The position numbers and the translations under genes were made by a program. Source: CALDTK01 sp963837005 (GTDB lineage: Bacteria; Bacteroidota; Bacteroidia; Chitinophagales; Saprospiraceae). Taken from it: a stretch of 64,000 bases of DNA. Under the pieces are notes generated by a model. The model saw only the letters and a list, made by a program, of their open reading frames with translations, did not search any database and had not been told where the DNA came from. Location of the stretch: positions 372,001 to 436,000 of the forward strand of contig CAWIMC010000018.1 in assembly GCA_963837005.1 (NCBI GenBank), given 5' to 3'. Shown in pieces: positions 28,979-37,649 of this stretch (position 1 is the stretch's first letter; each line of letters opens with the position of its first letter).

Positions 28979-28986
28979 TACCTTGG
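28979..28986 (+). promoter_or_regulatory. Candidate -7 element TACCTTGG
   Basis: It fits TAnnTTTG at all but one position and follows an AT-rich stretch (28921-28955). It would serve the PIN-like gene starting at 29058. Confidence 0.4.
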
Positions 28987-29057
28987 TCCCTTCCCCGACA
29001 CACTTCGCGCCTCCCCCCGTCCCGGAAGCGCTGTCCGCAGCAAACGCTTTTACAAAC

Positions 29058-29987
29058 ATGAATTACGTCCGGCGCTTCGTCTTCGTGCACTACGAAGACC
29101 TGCTAGAGGTTCGCTTTCGCCAACTCGAGAAAGTCACCGATAAACTTTACGTGTTCGTCCCAGCCGATGTGGAGCAGATCCCGCTCGGGCTCGTGCGTCA
29201 GGTGCAGGCTATGGGTCGCGACCTTGCCTGGATAGATACCGGTCTGGTCACTTACGAGGAGGCCAAGCTGATTATGGCCTTCCGCATCGGGACGCTCCAC
29301 GAGCAGGTCGACCCCGGGGTAGAGTTCGCGATCCTCTCCGAGGCCGCTGAACTCGATAGCCTTGTCGAGCACCTACAGAGCAGCGGCCGTCGGTGCGTAC
29401 GGATCAAACCCAAGCCAGCGTCCGATCAGGAGGCCTCCCCTAAGGGGGCCAGGTTTGAGGCTGATCGTGGGGGCAGGGACGCCTTTCGGCAAAACTCGCC
29501 CACCGAAAAACCTTCCCGATCCTCTTCGAAGTCGTCGACCGCCAAGCGTTACGACGACGACGATGCCCTGCCCTTGTCCGACCTCACCTCTTTCCTAAGA
29601 AACGAGGGCGGTAGCGATCTCGCCGAGGTCGAGGACCTCGATACGGAGCCTCGACGCAGCGCTACATACGGTAGCTCACCCGTACGGGGTACCGTGCTTT
29701 GGGACGTAAGCTCATTGCCGGCAACCGGAGCAGCCTCCCAAAAGCCCGCTAAGCCGCGGCGAGGCGACGTCGAACTCGCCCAGGAAGTTGAGCCCCTCGT
29801 CGAGGACCTCATCCGGAAGCTCATCCGTTCCGGCAACCGCCCCAACGACTTGTCGGGCCTGCGCAGCTACATCCTCCTTCATAGCGAGGAGGCGAAGTCC
29901 GGCCGCTACGTCGACGACATCATCCGCGTGATGCAACGTAAGGGCGAGATCGAACTCGACGGTGGCGATCTGCGGTATACGTTCTAG
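29058..29987 (+). CDS. PIN/NYN-like domain protein with C-terminal helical domain
   Basis: A 309-residue protein starting at the ATG at 29058 (MNYVRRFVFVHYEDLLEVRF). Residues 1-115 resemble PIN/NYN ribonuclease-like domains: a first strand ending in an acidic site (here VHYEDL rather than the usual VDxEN), VFVPADVEQIPLGLVRQVQA, then EAKLIMAFRIGTL and FAILSEAAELDSLVEHLQ. Positions that are normally Asp in the first strand, the central helix and the SxD motif appear changed, so catalysis is doubtful. A low-complexity linker follows (about 125-215), containing a hairpin motif copy at 29481-29494. The C-terminal 75 residues (VEPLVEDLIRKLIRSGN ... YVDDIIRVMQRKGEIELDGG) look like a winged-helix or LOTUS-type domain. 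The combination suggests an RNA-binding regulator. Inference only. Confidence 0.7.
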   Translation: MNYVRRFVFVHYEDLLEVRFRQLEKVTDKLYVFVPADVEQIPLGLVRQVQAMGRDLAWIDTGLVTYEEAKLIMAFRIGTLHEQVDPGVEFAILSEAAELDSLVEHLQSSGRRCVRIKPKPASDQEASPKGARFEADRGGRDAFRQNSPTEKPSRSSSKSSTAKRYDDDDALPLSDLTSFLRNEGGSDLAEVEDLDTEPRRSATYGSSPVRGTVLWDVSSLPATGAASQKPAKPRRGDVELAQEVEPLVEDLIRKLIRSGNRPNDLSGLRSYILLHSEEAKSGRYVDDIIRVMQRKGEIELDGGDLRYTF

Positions 29988-30094
29988 CGGCTGGTGTCGC
30001 TCCGGCAACTGCTGTCCCGACTCGCTATATTCGCGACCTAACCCAGTCCGCAGCGAACTGCCGGACACGAAACAGACCAGCTGAAGGTCATACC

Positions 30095-30661
30095 ATGGAA
30101 AGAGACGACATCAAGGCCGCTATAGAGAAGGCCTCAGAACAAATGGACCAGGCAATCGCGCACCTCGAGCGCGACCTCTTACGCCTCCGCACCGGCAAGG
30201 CCTCGGCCGACCTGGTGTCAGACATCAAAGTGGACTACTACGGTTCGCCAACGCCGATGAGCCAAGTGGCCAACATCAGCTCTGGAGACGCACGCAGCCT
30301 CGTGATCCAACCGTGGGAGAAATCGATGCTCGCCCCTATCGAGCGCGCCATCTTCGAGTCCAACATCGGGATTACCCCCATGAATGATGGCGAGGCCGTC
30401 CGCATTAACATCCCCCCCCTCACCGAGGAGCGCCGTCGTGACCTCGCCAAGCAGGCCAAGGCCTACGGTGAGGATGCAAAAATCAGCATCCGCAACGCCC
30501 GCCGCGACGCCAATAATGTCATCACCAAGGAGGTCAAGGACGGCTACCCCGAAGACATGGGCAAGGCCAAGGAAAAGACCATTCAAGACCTCACCGACGG
30601 CCACACCACCCGCATCGAGGAGACGGTCGCCAAAAAGGAGAAGGACATCATGACTGTCTAG
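30095..30661 (+). CDS. frr: Ribosome recycling factor
   Basis: RRF splits post-termination ribosomes together with EF-G. The 188 residues start MERDDIKAAIEKASEQM and contain the tRNA-mimic triple helix with LLRLRTGKASADLVSDIKVD and the hinge SPTPMSQVANIS. The conserved IPPLTEERRRDLAKQAK follows, then IRNARRDANN. The length is normal. pyrH, often upstream, is absent. A TATATTCG box (about 30026-30033) resembles a -7 element and would give a leader of about 60 bases. The malic enzyme gene follows 32 bases later. Confidence 0.97.
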   Translation: MERDDIKAAIEKASEQMDQAIAHLERDLLRLRTGKASADLVSDIKVDYYGSPTPMSQVANISSGDARSLVIQPWEKSMLAPIERAIFESNIGITPMNDGEAVRINIPPLTEERRRDLAKQAKAYGEDAKISIRNARRDANNVITKEVKDGYPEDMGKAKEKTIQDLTDGHTTRIEETVAKKEKDIMTV

Positions 30662-30693
30662 GCAAGGCCAAAGGACGCCCTACCTTCCCCCTC

Positions 30694-31884
<1,191 letters not shown>

Positions 31885-31920
31885 ACTAAATCGTAGAGCA
31901 AGCGAGTGCTGGTAATGCCC

Positions 31921-32574
31921 TTACGCTACCACGCCAGGAATGCGCTGATGTACCTCCTCGCGATAGCCCTCTAGGCGGCGCACCACCTTAGCGGGCACTC
32001 CTGCTACCAACGTGTACGGCGCGACATCTTTCGTGACCACCGCACCCGCAGCCACTACAGCGCCTCGGCCAATGGTCACGCCTTTGAGCACCATTGCGCG
32101 GGTGGCGAGCCAAACATCGTCCTCGATGATGATCGGGCGATTGGCGGCTGCATCATTTCGGTCGTTTATCCCGTGGAAGTCACCATCCATGAGGTGCACC
32201 CACGGTCCGAGCGTCACGCCGTCACCAATGATGATCTCGGTGTTCGCCGCGATGATGCAGCCGTTGAGGAGCACGCGGTCCCCAATCACGAGACGAGCCT
32301 TGTGCCGCACGCTGAGGCGCGTGCGGTGGATCTCGCCGTTGAGCCGCACGTCTTCCCCCAGGCGAAGTTCCGCGGCGCGTTCGAGGTAAATGTCGGGTCT
32401 GCCGTGTGCGAAGACCAGCCGCCCGAGCGAACGAGCGCCCCGTAGGTAGACCCTCGCACACGACCAGGCTACGAGCAGGCCTACGATCCGCTGGCAGGTC
32501 TTCCACGCTAAGTGCAGACCGCCGTACCCCTGTGCGGCAAAAGGCTCTCGGACTCGGTGTAGGTGTCGGTTCAT
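31921..32574 (-). CDS. Left-handed beta-helix acyltransferase
   Basis: A 217-residue hexapeptide-repeat transferase, the last gene of the polysaccharide operon. The imperfect hexapeptide turns run from about 70 to 200 (LRLGEDVRLNG, VIGDRVLLNGCIIAANTEI, IIGDGVTLG, WLATRAMVLKGVTIGRGAVV, AAGAVVTKDVAPYTLVAGVP). This end matches the maltose/galactoside O-acetyltransferase branch. It probably O-acetylates the exopolysaccharide or its precursor. Its start overlaps the stop of the glycosyltransferase gene (ATGA at 32571). Confidence 0.9.
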   Translation of the reverse strand: MNRHLHRVREPFAAQGYGGLHLAWKTCQRIVGLLVAWSCARVYLRGARSLGRLVFAHGRPDIYLERAAELRLGEDVRLNGEIHRTRLSVRHKARLVIGDRVLLNGCIIAANTEIIIGDGVTLGPWVHLMDGDFHGINDRNDAAANRPIIIEDDVWLATRAMVLKGVTIGRGAVVAAGAVVTKDVAPYTLVAGVPAKVVRRLEGYREEVHQRIPGVVA

Positions 32575-33530
32575 ACGTCGCGAGCATTCAGGTGAGGGAG
32601 GGCGAGCGGCTCGCGGGTACGGCTACTCACGACCCGTCTGGCATTCCAATCGAGTGCCTCGCCGAGCGCGCGGAGATGATCGGGACGGCCTTGGCGCACG
32701 AAGCGCACGACGCTCATGGGCAGCGCGACGAGCAAGTAGTACGCTAGGAAGAAAACGTAGCTCACTCGACTAAGTAGCCGTCGGTAGAACACCAGCCTGT
32801 TGCGGTGCAAGTAGTACGTCTTCCGGGGGCTCCCGACACCGAGGCTCACGCTCTGCCGGTGACGGATACTCGTCGCCCCGCAGTACATCGTCTCGAAGCC
32901 AGCACGTTTGGCGGTTACTGCGAAGTCTAGTTCTTCGAAGTACATAAAATAGAACTCCGGCAGGAGACCTATGCGCTCGAACACCTCGCGACGTACGAGC
33001 ATGCACGCACCGTGCGGGAGGTCGGTGAGCCGCGTGTCGTCGTACTGACCACCGTCGACCTCGAGGTGGCCGATCTGTGTGCCACGGCCCAGCAAAGGCT
33101 GTCCGATAAAAGATCCGGCGTACTGAATCGTCCCCGCGGGAGTGGCGAAGAGGATCTTCGGGCTCACCATCCCGACGGCCCGGTGGCGCAGCAGCACCTC
33201 TACCATGGGCTGCAAGAAGCCCGGCTCGACGAAAGTATCGTTGTTGAGGAGGAGTATTAGCTCACCCTTTGCGTGGCGGATGCCTAGGTTAGTACCACCG
33301 GCGAAACCCAAGTTGGCTTCGCTACGCACGTGGACGATGCCGGGGCAATGGTAGTTCCAGCGTGTGCACTCATCGCTGAGACTTCCGTTGTCGACGAGCA
33401 CAACTTCGAGGTCGGGGTAGGTACACGCCCGCAGATCATCGAGCAGGTCGGCGGTGACGTCCGCTTGGCGAAAGTTGACCGTCACGACGGAGACCTTCGG
33501 CCAGGCGAGTGGGGAGGAGGTCGCGTTCAT
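32571..33530 (-). CDS. Glycosyltransferase family 2 (rhamnosyltransferase-like)
   Basis: A 319-residue GT-A enzyme. The nucleotide-sugar site begins VSVVTVNFRQADVTADLLDD, with VLVDNGS, NLGFAGGTNLGIRHAKGELI and the DxD-like LLNNDTF. The acceptor side contains LTDLPHGACMLVRREVFERI and FMYFEELDFAVTAKRAG, typical of O-antigen rhamnosyltransferases. A hydrophobic segment near residue 255 (VFFLAYYLLVALPMSVV) may tether it to the membrane. Start and stop each overlap a neighbour by four bases, so it is tightly coupled in the operon. Confidence 0.92.
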   Translation of the reverse strand: MNATSSPLAWPKVSVVTVNFRQADVTADLLDDLRACTYPDLEVVLVDNGSLSDECTRWNYHCPGIVHVRSEANLGFAGGTNLGIRHAKGELILLLNNDTFVEPGFLQPMVEVLLRHRAVGMVSPKILFATPAGTIQYAGSFIGQPLLGRGTQIGHLEVDGGQYDDTRLTDLPHGACMLVRREVFERIGLLPEFYFMYFEELDFAVTAKRAGFETMYCGATSIRHRQSVSLGVGSPRKTYYLHRNRLVFYRRLLSRVSYVFFLAYYLLVALPMSVVRFVRQGRPDHLRALGEALDWNARRVVSSRTREPLALPHLNARDV

Positions 33531-34816
33531 ACGGCGGCGGGGAGTTCGTGGCGGACGTGCAGTGCTTCCATTGAGACTCGTGCAGGAAGCACCTCGGTCG
33601 TGCGGGTCTCCGGCGTACCGGTACCCTTGACCAGCGCTTCGTAGAGCGCGTGTGTGTCGGCGGCGATCTGCGCCCAGTCGTAAACTTCCTCAGCACGCTT
33701 ACGCCCGTTGCGGCCTAGGCGCTGGGCGAGGTCTGGATTGGCGAAGAGGTGGTCGATGACCACGGCGAGGCAGTGCGCGTCTCCCGGCGGATAGAGGAGT
33801 CCCGTCTGCCCGTGCACCACAACCTCGTCGATGCCCGGGGCCGAAGCGCCGATTACGGGTCGCCCACAGATCCCGGCTTCGATCAAGACGATGCCTTGTG
33901 ACTCGTGAAAGCTCGGCAGCACCAGCGCGTGCGAACGCTGAATCAAGTTGCGCACCGAGTCTGCGTCCTGGTCGCCGAGTAGGTGGACGCGCCGCTTGAG
34001 ATTTGCGTCACGCTGAATGAGGCGTTCTAGCCCACGGCGCTCCGGTCCGTCGCCGACGATTTTAAGGTGGATGCTATCGTCCACGCGTTGCATGGCGTCC
34101 AGGAGGGAGTAGATTCCTTTGATGCGCTCGAGGCGTCCGACGAAGATGAGTTGACTCGGGTCAGAGATCGAGACGGGCTTGCCGAACTCGCGGCTCACGC
34201 CATTGGGGAGGATGCGCACCGGGGCGAGGTGCCGCGGGCAGGCGTCGACCAATTCGCGGCGCATCTCCTCGCTCACGGCGATGACTCGGTCGGAGTAGCG
34301 GGCGGCGCGCGTTTCCGCAAAACCCATGATGCGCCGGTGAAGAAAGGCGTCTAGAGGCCCTGTCGCCTGGCCATCGTACTCGTACTCGATAGACAGCAAG
34401 CGGTGAAACGTGTTCAGCACCGGTGGTGCCGGACGCCGTCGAGCATGTGCCGCGTAAAAGCACCCAGATCGCCCTTGTACGTGGACACAGTCGTACTTGC
34501 TAGCCTCCTTACGGAGCCAGAGGAAAGCCATCACATTAAAGCTCACGTCCTCGGTCGTCTTCTGGAGGCAAGGCAGACGCCGCCCCGGCAAATACGGCAA
34601 GAAAATAATCTCGCGGCCCTCCTGGGTCTCGGTGTAGGTCCCACGTCGGAGGCTCCCCCCCGTGAGGATCGTGATGCGGCAACCCCTCCCGATGAGGTGT
34701 CGGGTAAGTTCCCAGACGTGGGTTTGGATGCCACCCTTAAAGGAGTATGGCAGGGACTTGCAGACGAAGAGAAGGTGCACAGGTCTCAACCTGCAAAAGC
34801 TAGGCCACCACGCCAC
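33527..34816 (-). CDS. Glycosyltransferase family 4
   Basis: A GT-B enzyme of up to 429 residues. The N-terminal domain contains FVCKSLPYSFKGGIQTHVWE. The C-terminal donor domain contains LIFVGRLERIKGIYSLLDAM, KIVGDGPERRGLERLI and the E-x7-E region SFHESQGIVLIEAGICGRPV. Both candidate starts are GTG. The one at 34816 adds twelve residues (MAWWPSFCRLRP); the one at 34780 (MHLLFVCKSLP) is closer to family N-termini. No ATG is available. A GCG-GAAA-CGC hairpin copy lies at 34309-34322. A 167-base repeat-bearing gap separates it from the upstream glycosyltransferase gene. Confidence 0.9.
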   Translation of the reverse strand: MAWWPSFCRLRPVHLLFVCKSLPYSFKGGIQTHVWELTRHLIGRGCRITILTGGSLRRGTYTETQEGREIIFLPYLPGRRLPCLQKTTEDVSFNVMAFLWLRKEASKYDCVHVQGRSGCFYAAHARRRPAPPVLNTFHRLLSIEYEYDGQATGPLDAFLHRRIMGFAETRAARYSDRVIAVSEEMRRELVDACPRHLAPVRILPNGVSREFGKPVSISDPSQLIFVGRLERIKGIYSLLDAMQRVDDSIHLKIVGDGPERRGLERLIQRDANLKRRVHLLGDQDADSVRNLIQRSHALVLPSFHESQGIVLIEAGICGRPVIGASAPGIDEVVVHGQTGLLYPPGDAHCLAVVIDHLFANPDLAQRLGRNGRKRAEEVYDWAQIAADTHALYEALVKGTGTPETRTTEVLPARVSMEALHVRHELPAAV

Positions 34817-34904
34817 TCAACCGTCTTTCTTGACGCTTGCCCGCCAAATACCGACCACTACTCCGGCGAGAAGGAACCAAATGAGGATGTGCCAGGGCAT
34901 TTAT

Positions 34905-34992
34905 CTACTTATCAAGGGGTGGAAAGGGAAGTGTTGAAGGCGCTACCGCGTAAGAGGTGCACATTGCAGGGCCATTCACTATTTCACCCTTT
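34905..34992. repeat. Intergenic inverted-arm element within the polysaccharide operon
   Basis: The left arm reads AAGTGTTGAAGGCGCTACCG and the right arm reads TTCGCCTTCAACACTTC, the inverse of the left arm. The TTGAAGGxx and GCGCTxCCGCG boxes match those at 44715, 46914 and 63530. It sits at the only real gap of the operon, overlapping the last codons of the upstream glycosyltransferase gene. Confidence 0.6.
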
Positions 34993-36186
34993 CGCCTTCA
35001 ACACTTCTGGTTCCCCCTTCGGCGTGTGGTAGAAGGTTTTGGCGGAAGCCGGGATCATCGCCACCGAACGACAGGCCTGCCACACGAGCGTTGGCAACTC
35101 CGACACCAGCATCCACGAAGCTGATTGCCACAGCGACGGCGGGATGGCAAGCGCAAAACTGGCCGCGTTCAGAATAAACAAGCTCCCGAACACCGCACTC
35201 CACTCCAGCGAGAACGGCAGCGCGAGCGTCATCGCAACCAGGAGCGCCACCGGCAGCAGGAGCCGCGGCGGGAGCGCCATCTGTAGCGCTTTGTTCGCGA
35301 AGTCAAACTGGCCCCTGAACAGCGCCCGTAGCCCCGGCCCGAGGTAGCGCCCGGCGTACGTGTACTGTGCCGCGAGCCACCGCCCGCGCTGCTTGGCGAA
35401 CACCTCCGGCGAGGAGACCTTCTCGTCGTAGACGATCGCCCGCGGCGCGTAGCCAATCGAGACGCCGCGCTGCGTGAGCCGCAACTCGAGTTCTTTGTCG
35501 AAGCCCCCGATCGCGTTGATCTCCTGCATGACCTCGTCGAAGAGGTCAAACTCGAAAGCCATGCCCGAGCCGGCGAGCCGCGCGGAAAGCCCGACGGCGT
35601 GGTGGCCGGTGCAGAGGATGTGGTTGTTGACCGCCTCCGAGATCGCGTCCCAGGCCGCGGTTTCGTTGAGCCCTTGCGGGGGGGCGGTGCGCTGGCCTTG
35701 TACCGCGCGGAAGCCAGCCGCCAGATACCTATTCGCCTCCAGTAGGAAGTCTGGGGCCATGTGATTGTCGGCGTCGAGCACGAGGGCTGCGTCAAAATCT
35801 TGCCCCTGCATGGCGAGAATCCCTTCCCGAAGGCTCTTGCTTTTAGTGCTTTCGCAAAACCGGACTTCGACGAGTTCGATCGGGAGTCGACGAAGTTCGG
35901 CGAGGGTCGCGGGCCGGAGTTGATCTGCGAGCACGACAACCTCGAAACTCTCGCTCGGGTACCGCTGCTTGAGTGCTTTGCGGGCTGTCTCGACGATGAC
36001 GCGGTCCTCGCGGTAGGCGGCAATAAAGATGGCGAAGCGCCTGAGTTTGGCGTCTTTCGGTGCCGGCTCTGGCGCAGGCAACAGGCCGGCCACTGCGTAG
36101 AAGAGCTGGTAGAGGACCCCGAAGGCGAGGTAGGCGGTCGCGAGGCACAGGAGGCTGTATGCCACCCAGGTGAGTGTGTGTATCAT
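34984..36186 (-). CDS. Membrane glycosyltransferase family 2
   Basis: A 400-residue processive-type transferase. An N-terminal membrane helix (about 4-30) precedes the cytosolic catalytic domain. That domain has FAIFIAAYREDRVIVETARK, LVLDADNHMAPDFL (DxD), a GSGMAFEFDLF acceptor loop and the QxxRW-like QRGRW. Three to four membrane segments follow (LLLPVALLVAMTLALPF, LFILNAASFALAIP, and another near the end). The organisation resembles cellulose/hyaluronan synthase relatives. It should add sugars to the repeat unit at the inner membrane. Start and stop signals overlap with the ligase gene (36183-36186). Hairpin motifs are at 35037-35050 and 35848-35859. Confidence 0.92.
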   Translation of the reverse strand: MIHTLTWVAYSLLCLATAYLAFGVLYQLFYAVAGLLPAPEPAPKDAKLRRFAIFIAAYREDRVIVETARKALKQRYPSESFEVVVLADQLRPATLAELRRLPIELVEVRFCESTKSKSLREGILAMQGQDFDAALVLDADNHMAPDFLLEANRYLAAGFRAVQGQRTAPPQGLNETAAWDAISEAVNNHILCTGHHAVGLSARLAGSGMAFEFDLFDEVMQEINAIGGFDKELELRLTQRGVSIGYAPRAIVYDEKVSSPEVFAKQRGRWLAAQYTYAGRYLGPGLRALFRGQFDFANKALQMALPPRLLLPVALLVAMTLALPFSLEWSAVFGSLFILNAASFALAIPPSLWQSASWMLVSELPTLVWQACRSVAMIPASAKTFYHTPKGEPEVLKAKG

Positions 36187-37649
36187 AGCTGTCGTCGAGG
36201 CTCCTCCGCCCAGCGGTCCGACAGCACTACCGGGATCGCGAAATACACGATCAGCGCAGTCGGAAACTGACTGAGGACCTGATTACCGTAGCATGCCAAT
36301 AGTATGCCAGCGTAGCCGCACAGCATCGCCGCTCGCTCGTGGCGGAACACCGGGTCGGCGGTGTGCCAGACGCGGTAGGCTCCCGCCCCGAGCACGTACC
36401 CGAGTACGAACAGGTGCAGTCCGAGGCCAATCACCCCCGCCTCTACCCAAAGTCGCACGTAGTAAGAGTCGGTCGCGGTATTGGCCCAGATCGTATTCGG
36501 CGTAAAGCGCAGCCCCCAAAATCCGGCTGCTCCAATCCCGACGCCGAACGGCTTGCCCTCGAGGTGGTGGCGCAGCGTCTCCTGGTTCTCGAGGCGCACC
36601 ATCAGACTCGCCTCTTCCGGGTCGAGCGCCGAGCGCATCCGCTGTACTTGCTGTATGCCGCTCGCCACCGAAGTGTACCGCAATAGCCCGTAGCTCATCG
36701 CCATGACGAGGGCCCCGAGGAGGAAGATTTGCGCGTTTTTGCTGACCAATAAGTACATCATCCCGCCCGCCGCCGGCACGGCCAGTGCCCCCCGTGTGCC
36801 CGAGATGCCGAAGCCCACGAAACACAGTACCGCAGCGGTAATGTAGAAGACCCGCGCCCCCTCCGACGGCGGCCGAATCGCCAAGATGCCCGCCATGAGC
36901 AGCACCATCGCCTGCGAGGCCCCGAACTGCCCCGCGTCGGAGTAAAAGGAGAAGGTTCGCAAGACGCCAAACAGGACGTGCTGCGGGGCGTGGTCTTCGG
37001 CGTAGAGCCAGTGCTCCTCGGCGGCATCGAGGAAGAAGAACTTCTGCCGAATGCCCCACAAAGTCCCGATGACACTGAAGAGCAGAATCATCCGCAGCAT
37101 CGTTCGCACCTGGTGGCGCTCGCGCAGATGTAGGTACCCGAGTCCGACGGCGAGCACGGGGTAGAGCCCAACCGCCCGCATAGAGTACAGCCATGCCTCG
37201 CGACTCTGCACCTCGGGATTGGCGATCTCGAGGATGAGGTAGGCGAACCACAAAAACGACAGCACGAGGCCGTCTTGCGTCAACTCGGGCCAACGCCTCG
37301 GATCGCCGGGCGTGTCGTAGTTGCGCGGGAATCGCCGGACCAGCGTCGCCAGCCACCCCACCACCAGGAGCACATCTACGAGCAGACCCCAGGGGGCGTT
37401 GACGTACCGGGAGAGCCCGTTCGAGAAAAATCCGACGGCGATCAAAAGGTACACGCTGAGCACCGGGTAGCGGACAATGAGCAGGAGGGTCGGCAAGCCG
37501 TACAGCAATACCGTGAGCGCGAGGGAGCCGGCCAGCCCGAGCTTGAAACCTACCGCGACGACGGCCAAGACGGTGAGCACGATACCGGCTATACCCACCG
37601 GATGGCTTAGCCAATCTTTGGCGTCACGAAGGCTTCGGGTCGCCATCAT
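36183..37649 (-). CDS. O-antigen ligase/polymerase-like membrane protein
   Basis: A 488-residue protein with about twelve hydrophobic segments, for example IAGIVLTVLAVVAVGFKLGL, YPVLSVYLLIAVGFFSNGL and FVGFGISGTRGALAVPAAGG. A large periplasmic loop (about 320-400) contains RLENQETLRHHLEGKPFGVG. This is the Wzy/WaaL-type topology, in which the loop binds the lipid-linked sugar chain. In this operon it most likely polymerises or ligates the exopolysaccharide. Two Met codons are adjacent at the start (37649); the stop of the upstream gene overlaps them. Confidence 0.88.
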   Translation of the reverse strand: MMATRSLRDAKDWLSHPVGIAGIVLTVLAVVAVGFKLGLAGSLALTVLLYGLPTLLLIVRYPVLSVYLLIAVGFFSNGLSRYVNAPWGLLVDVLLVVGWLATLVRRFPRNYDTPGDPRRWPELTQDGLVLSFLWFAYLILEIANPEVQSREAWLYSMRAVGLYPVLAVGLGYLHLRERHQVRTMLRMILLFSVIGTLWGIRQKFFFLDAAEEHWLYAEDHAPQHVLFGVLRTFSFYSDAGQFGASQAMVLLMAGILAIRPPSEGARVFYITAAVLCFVGFGISGTRGALAVPAAGGMMYLLVSKNAQIFLLGALVMAMSYGLLRYTSVASGIQQVQRMRSALDPEEASLMVRLENQETLRHHLEGKPFGVGIGAAGFWGLRFTPNTIWANTATDSYYVRLWVEAGVIGLGLHLFVLGYVLGAGAYRVWHTADPVFRHERAAMLCGYAGILLACYGNQVLSQFPTALIVYFAIPVVLSDRWAEEPRRQL

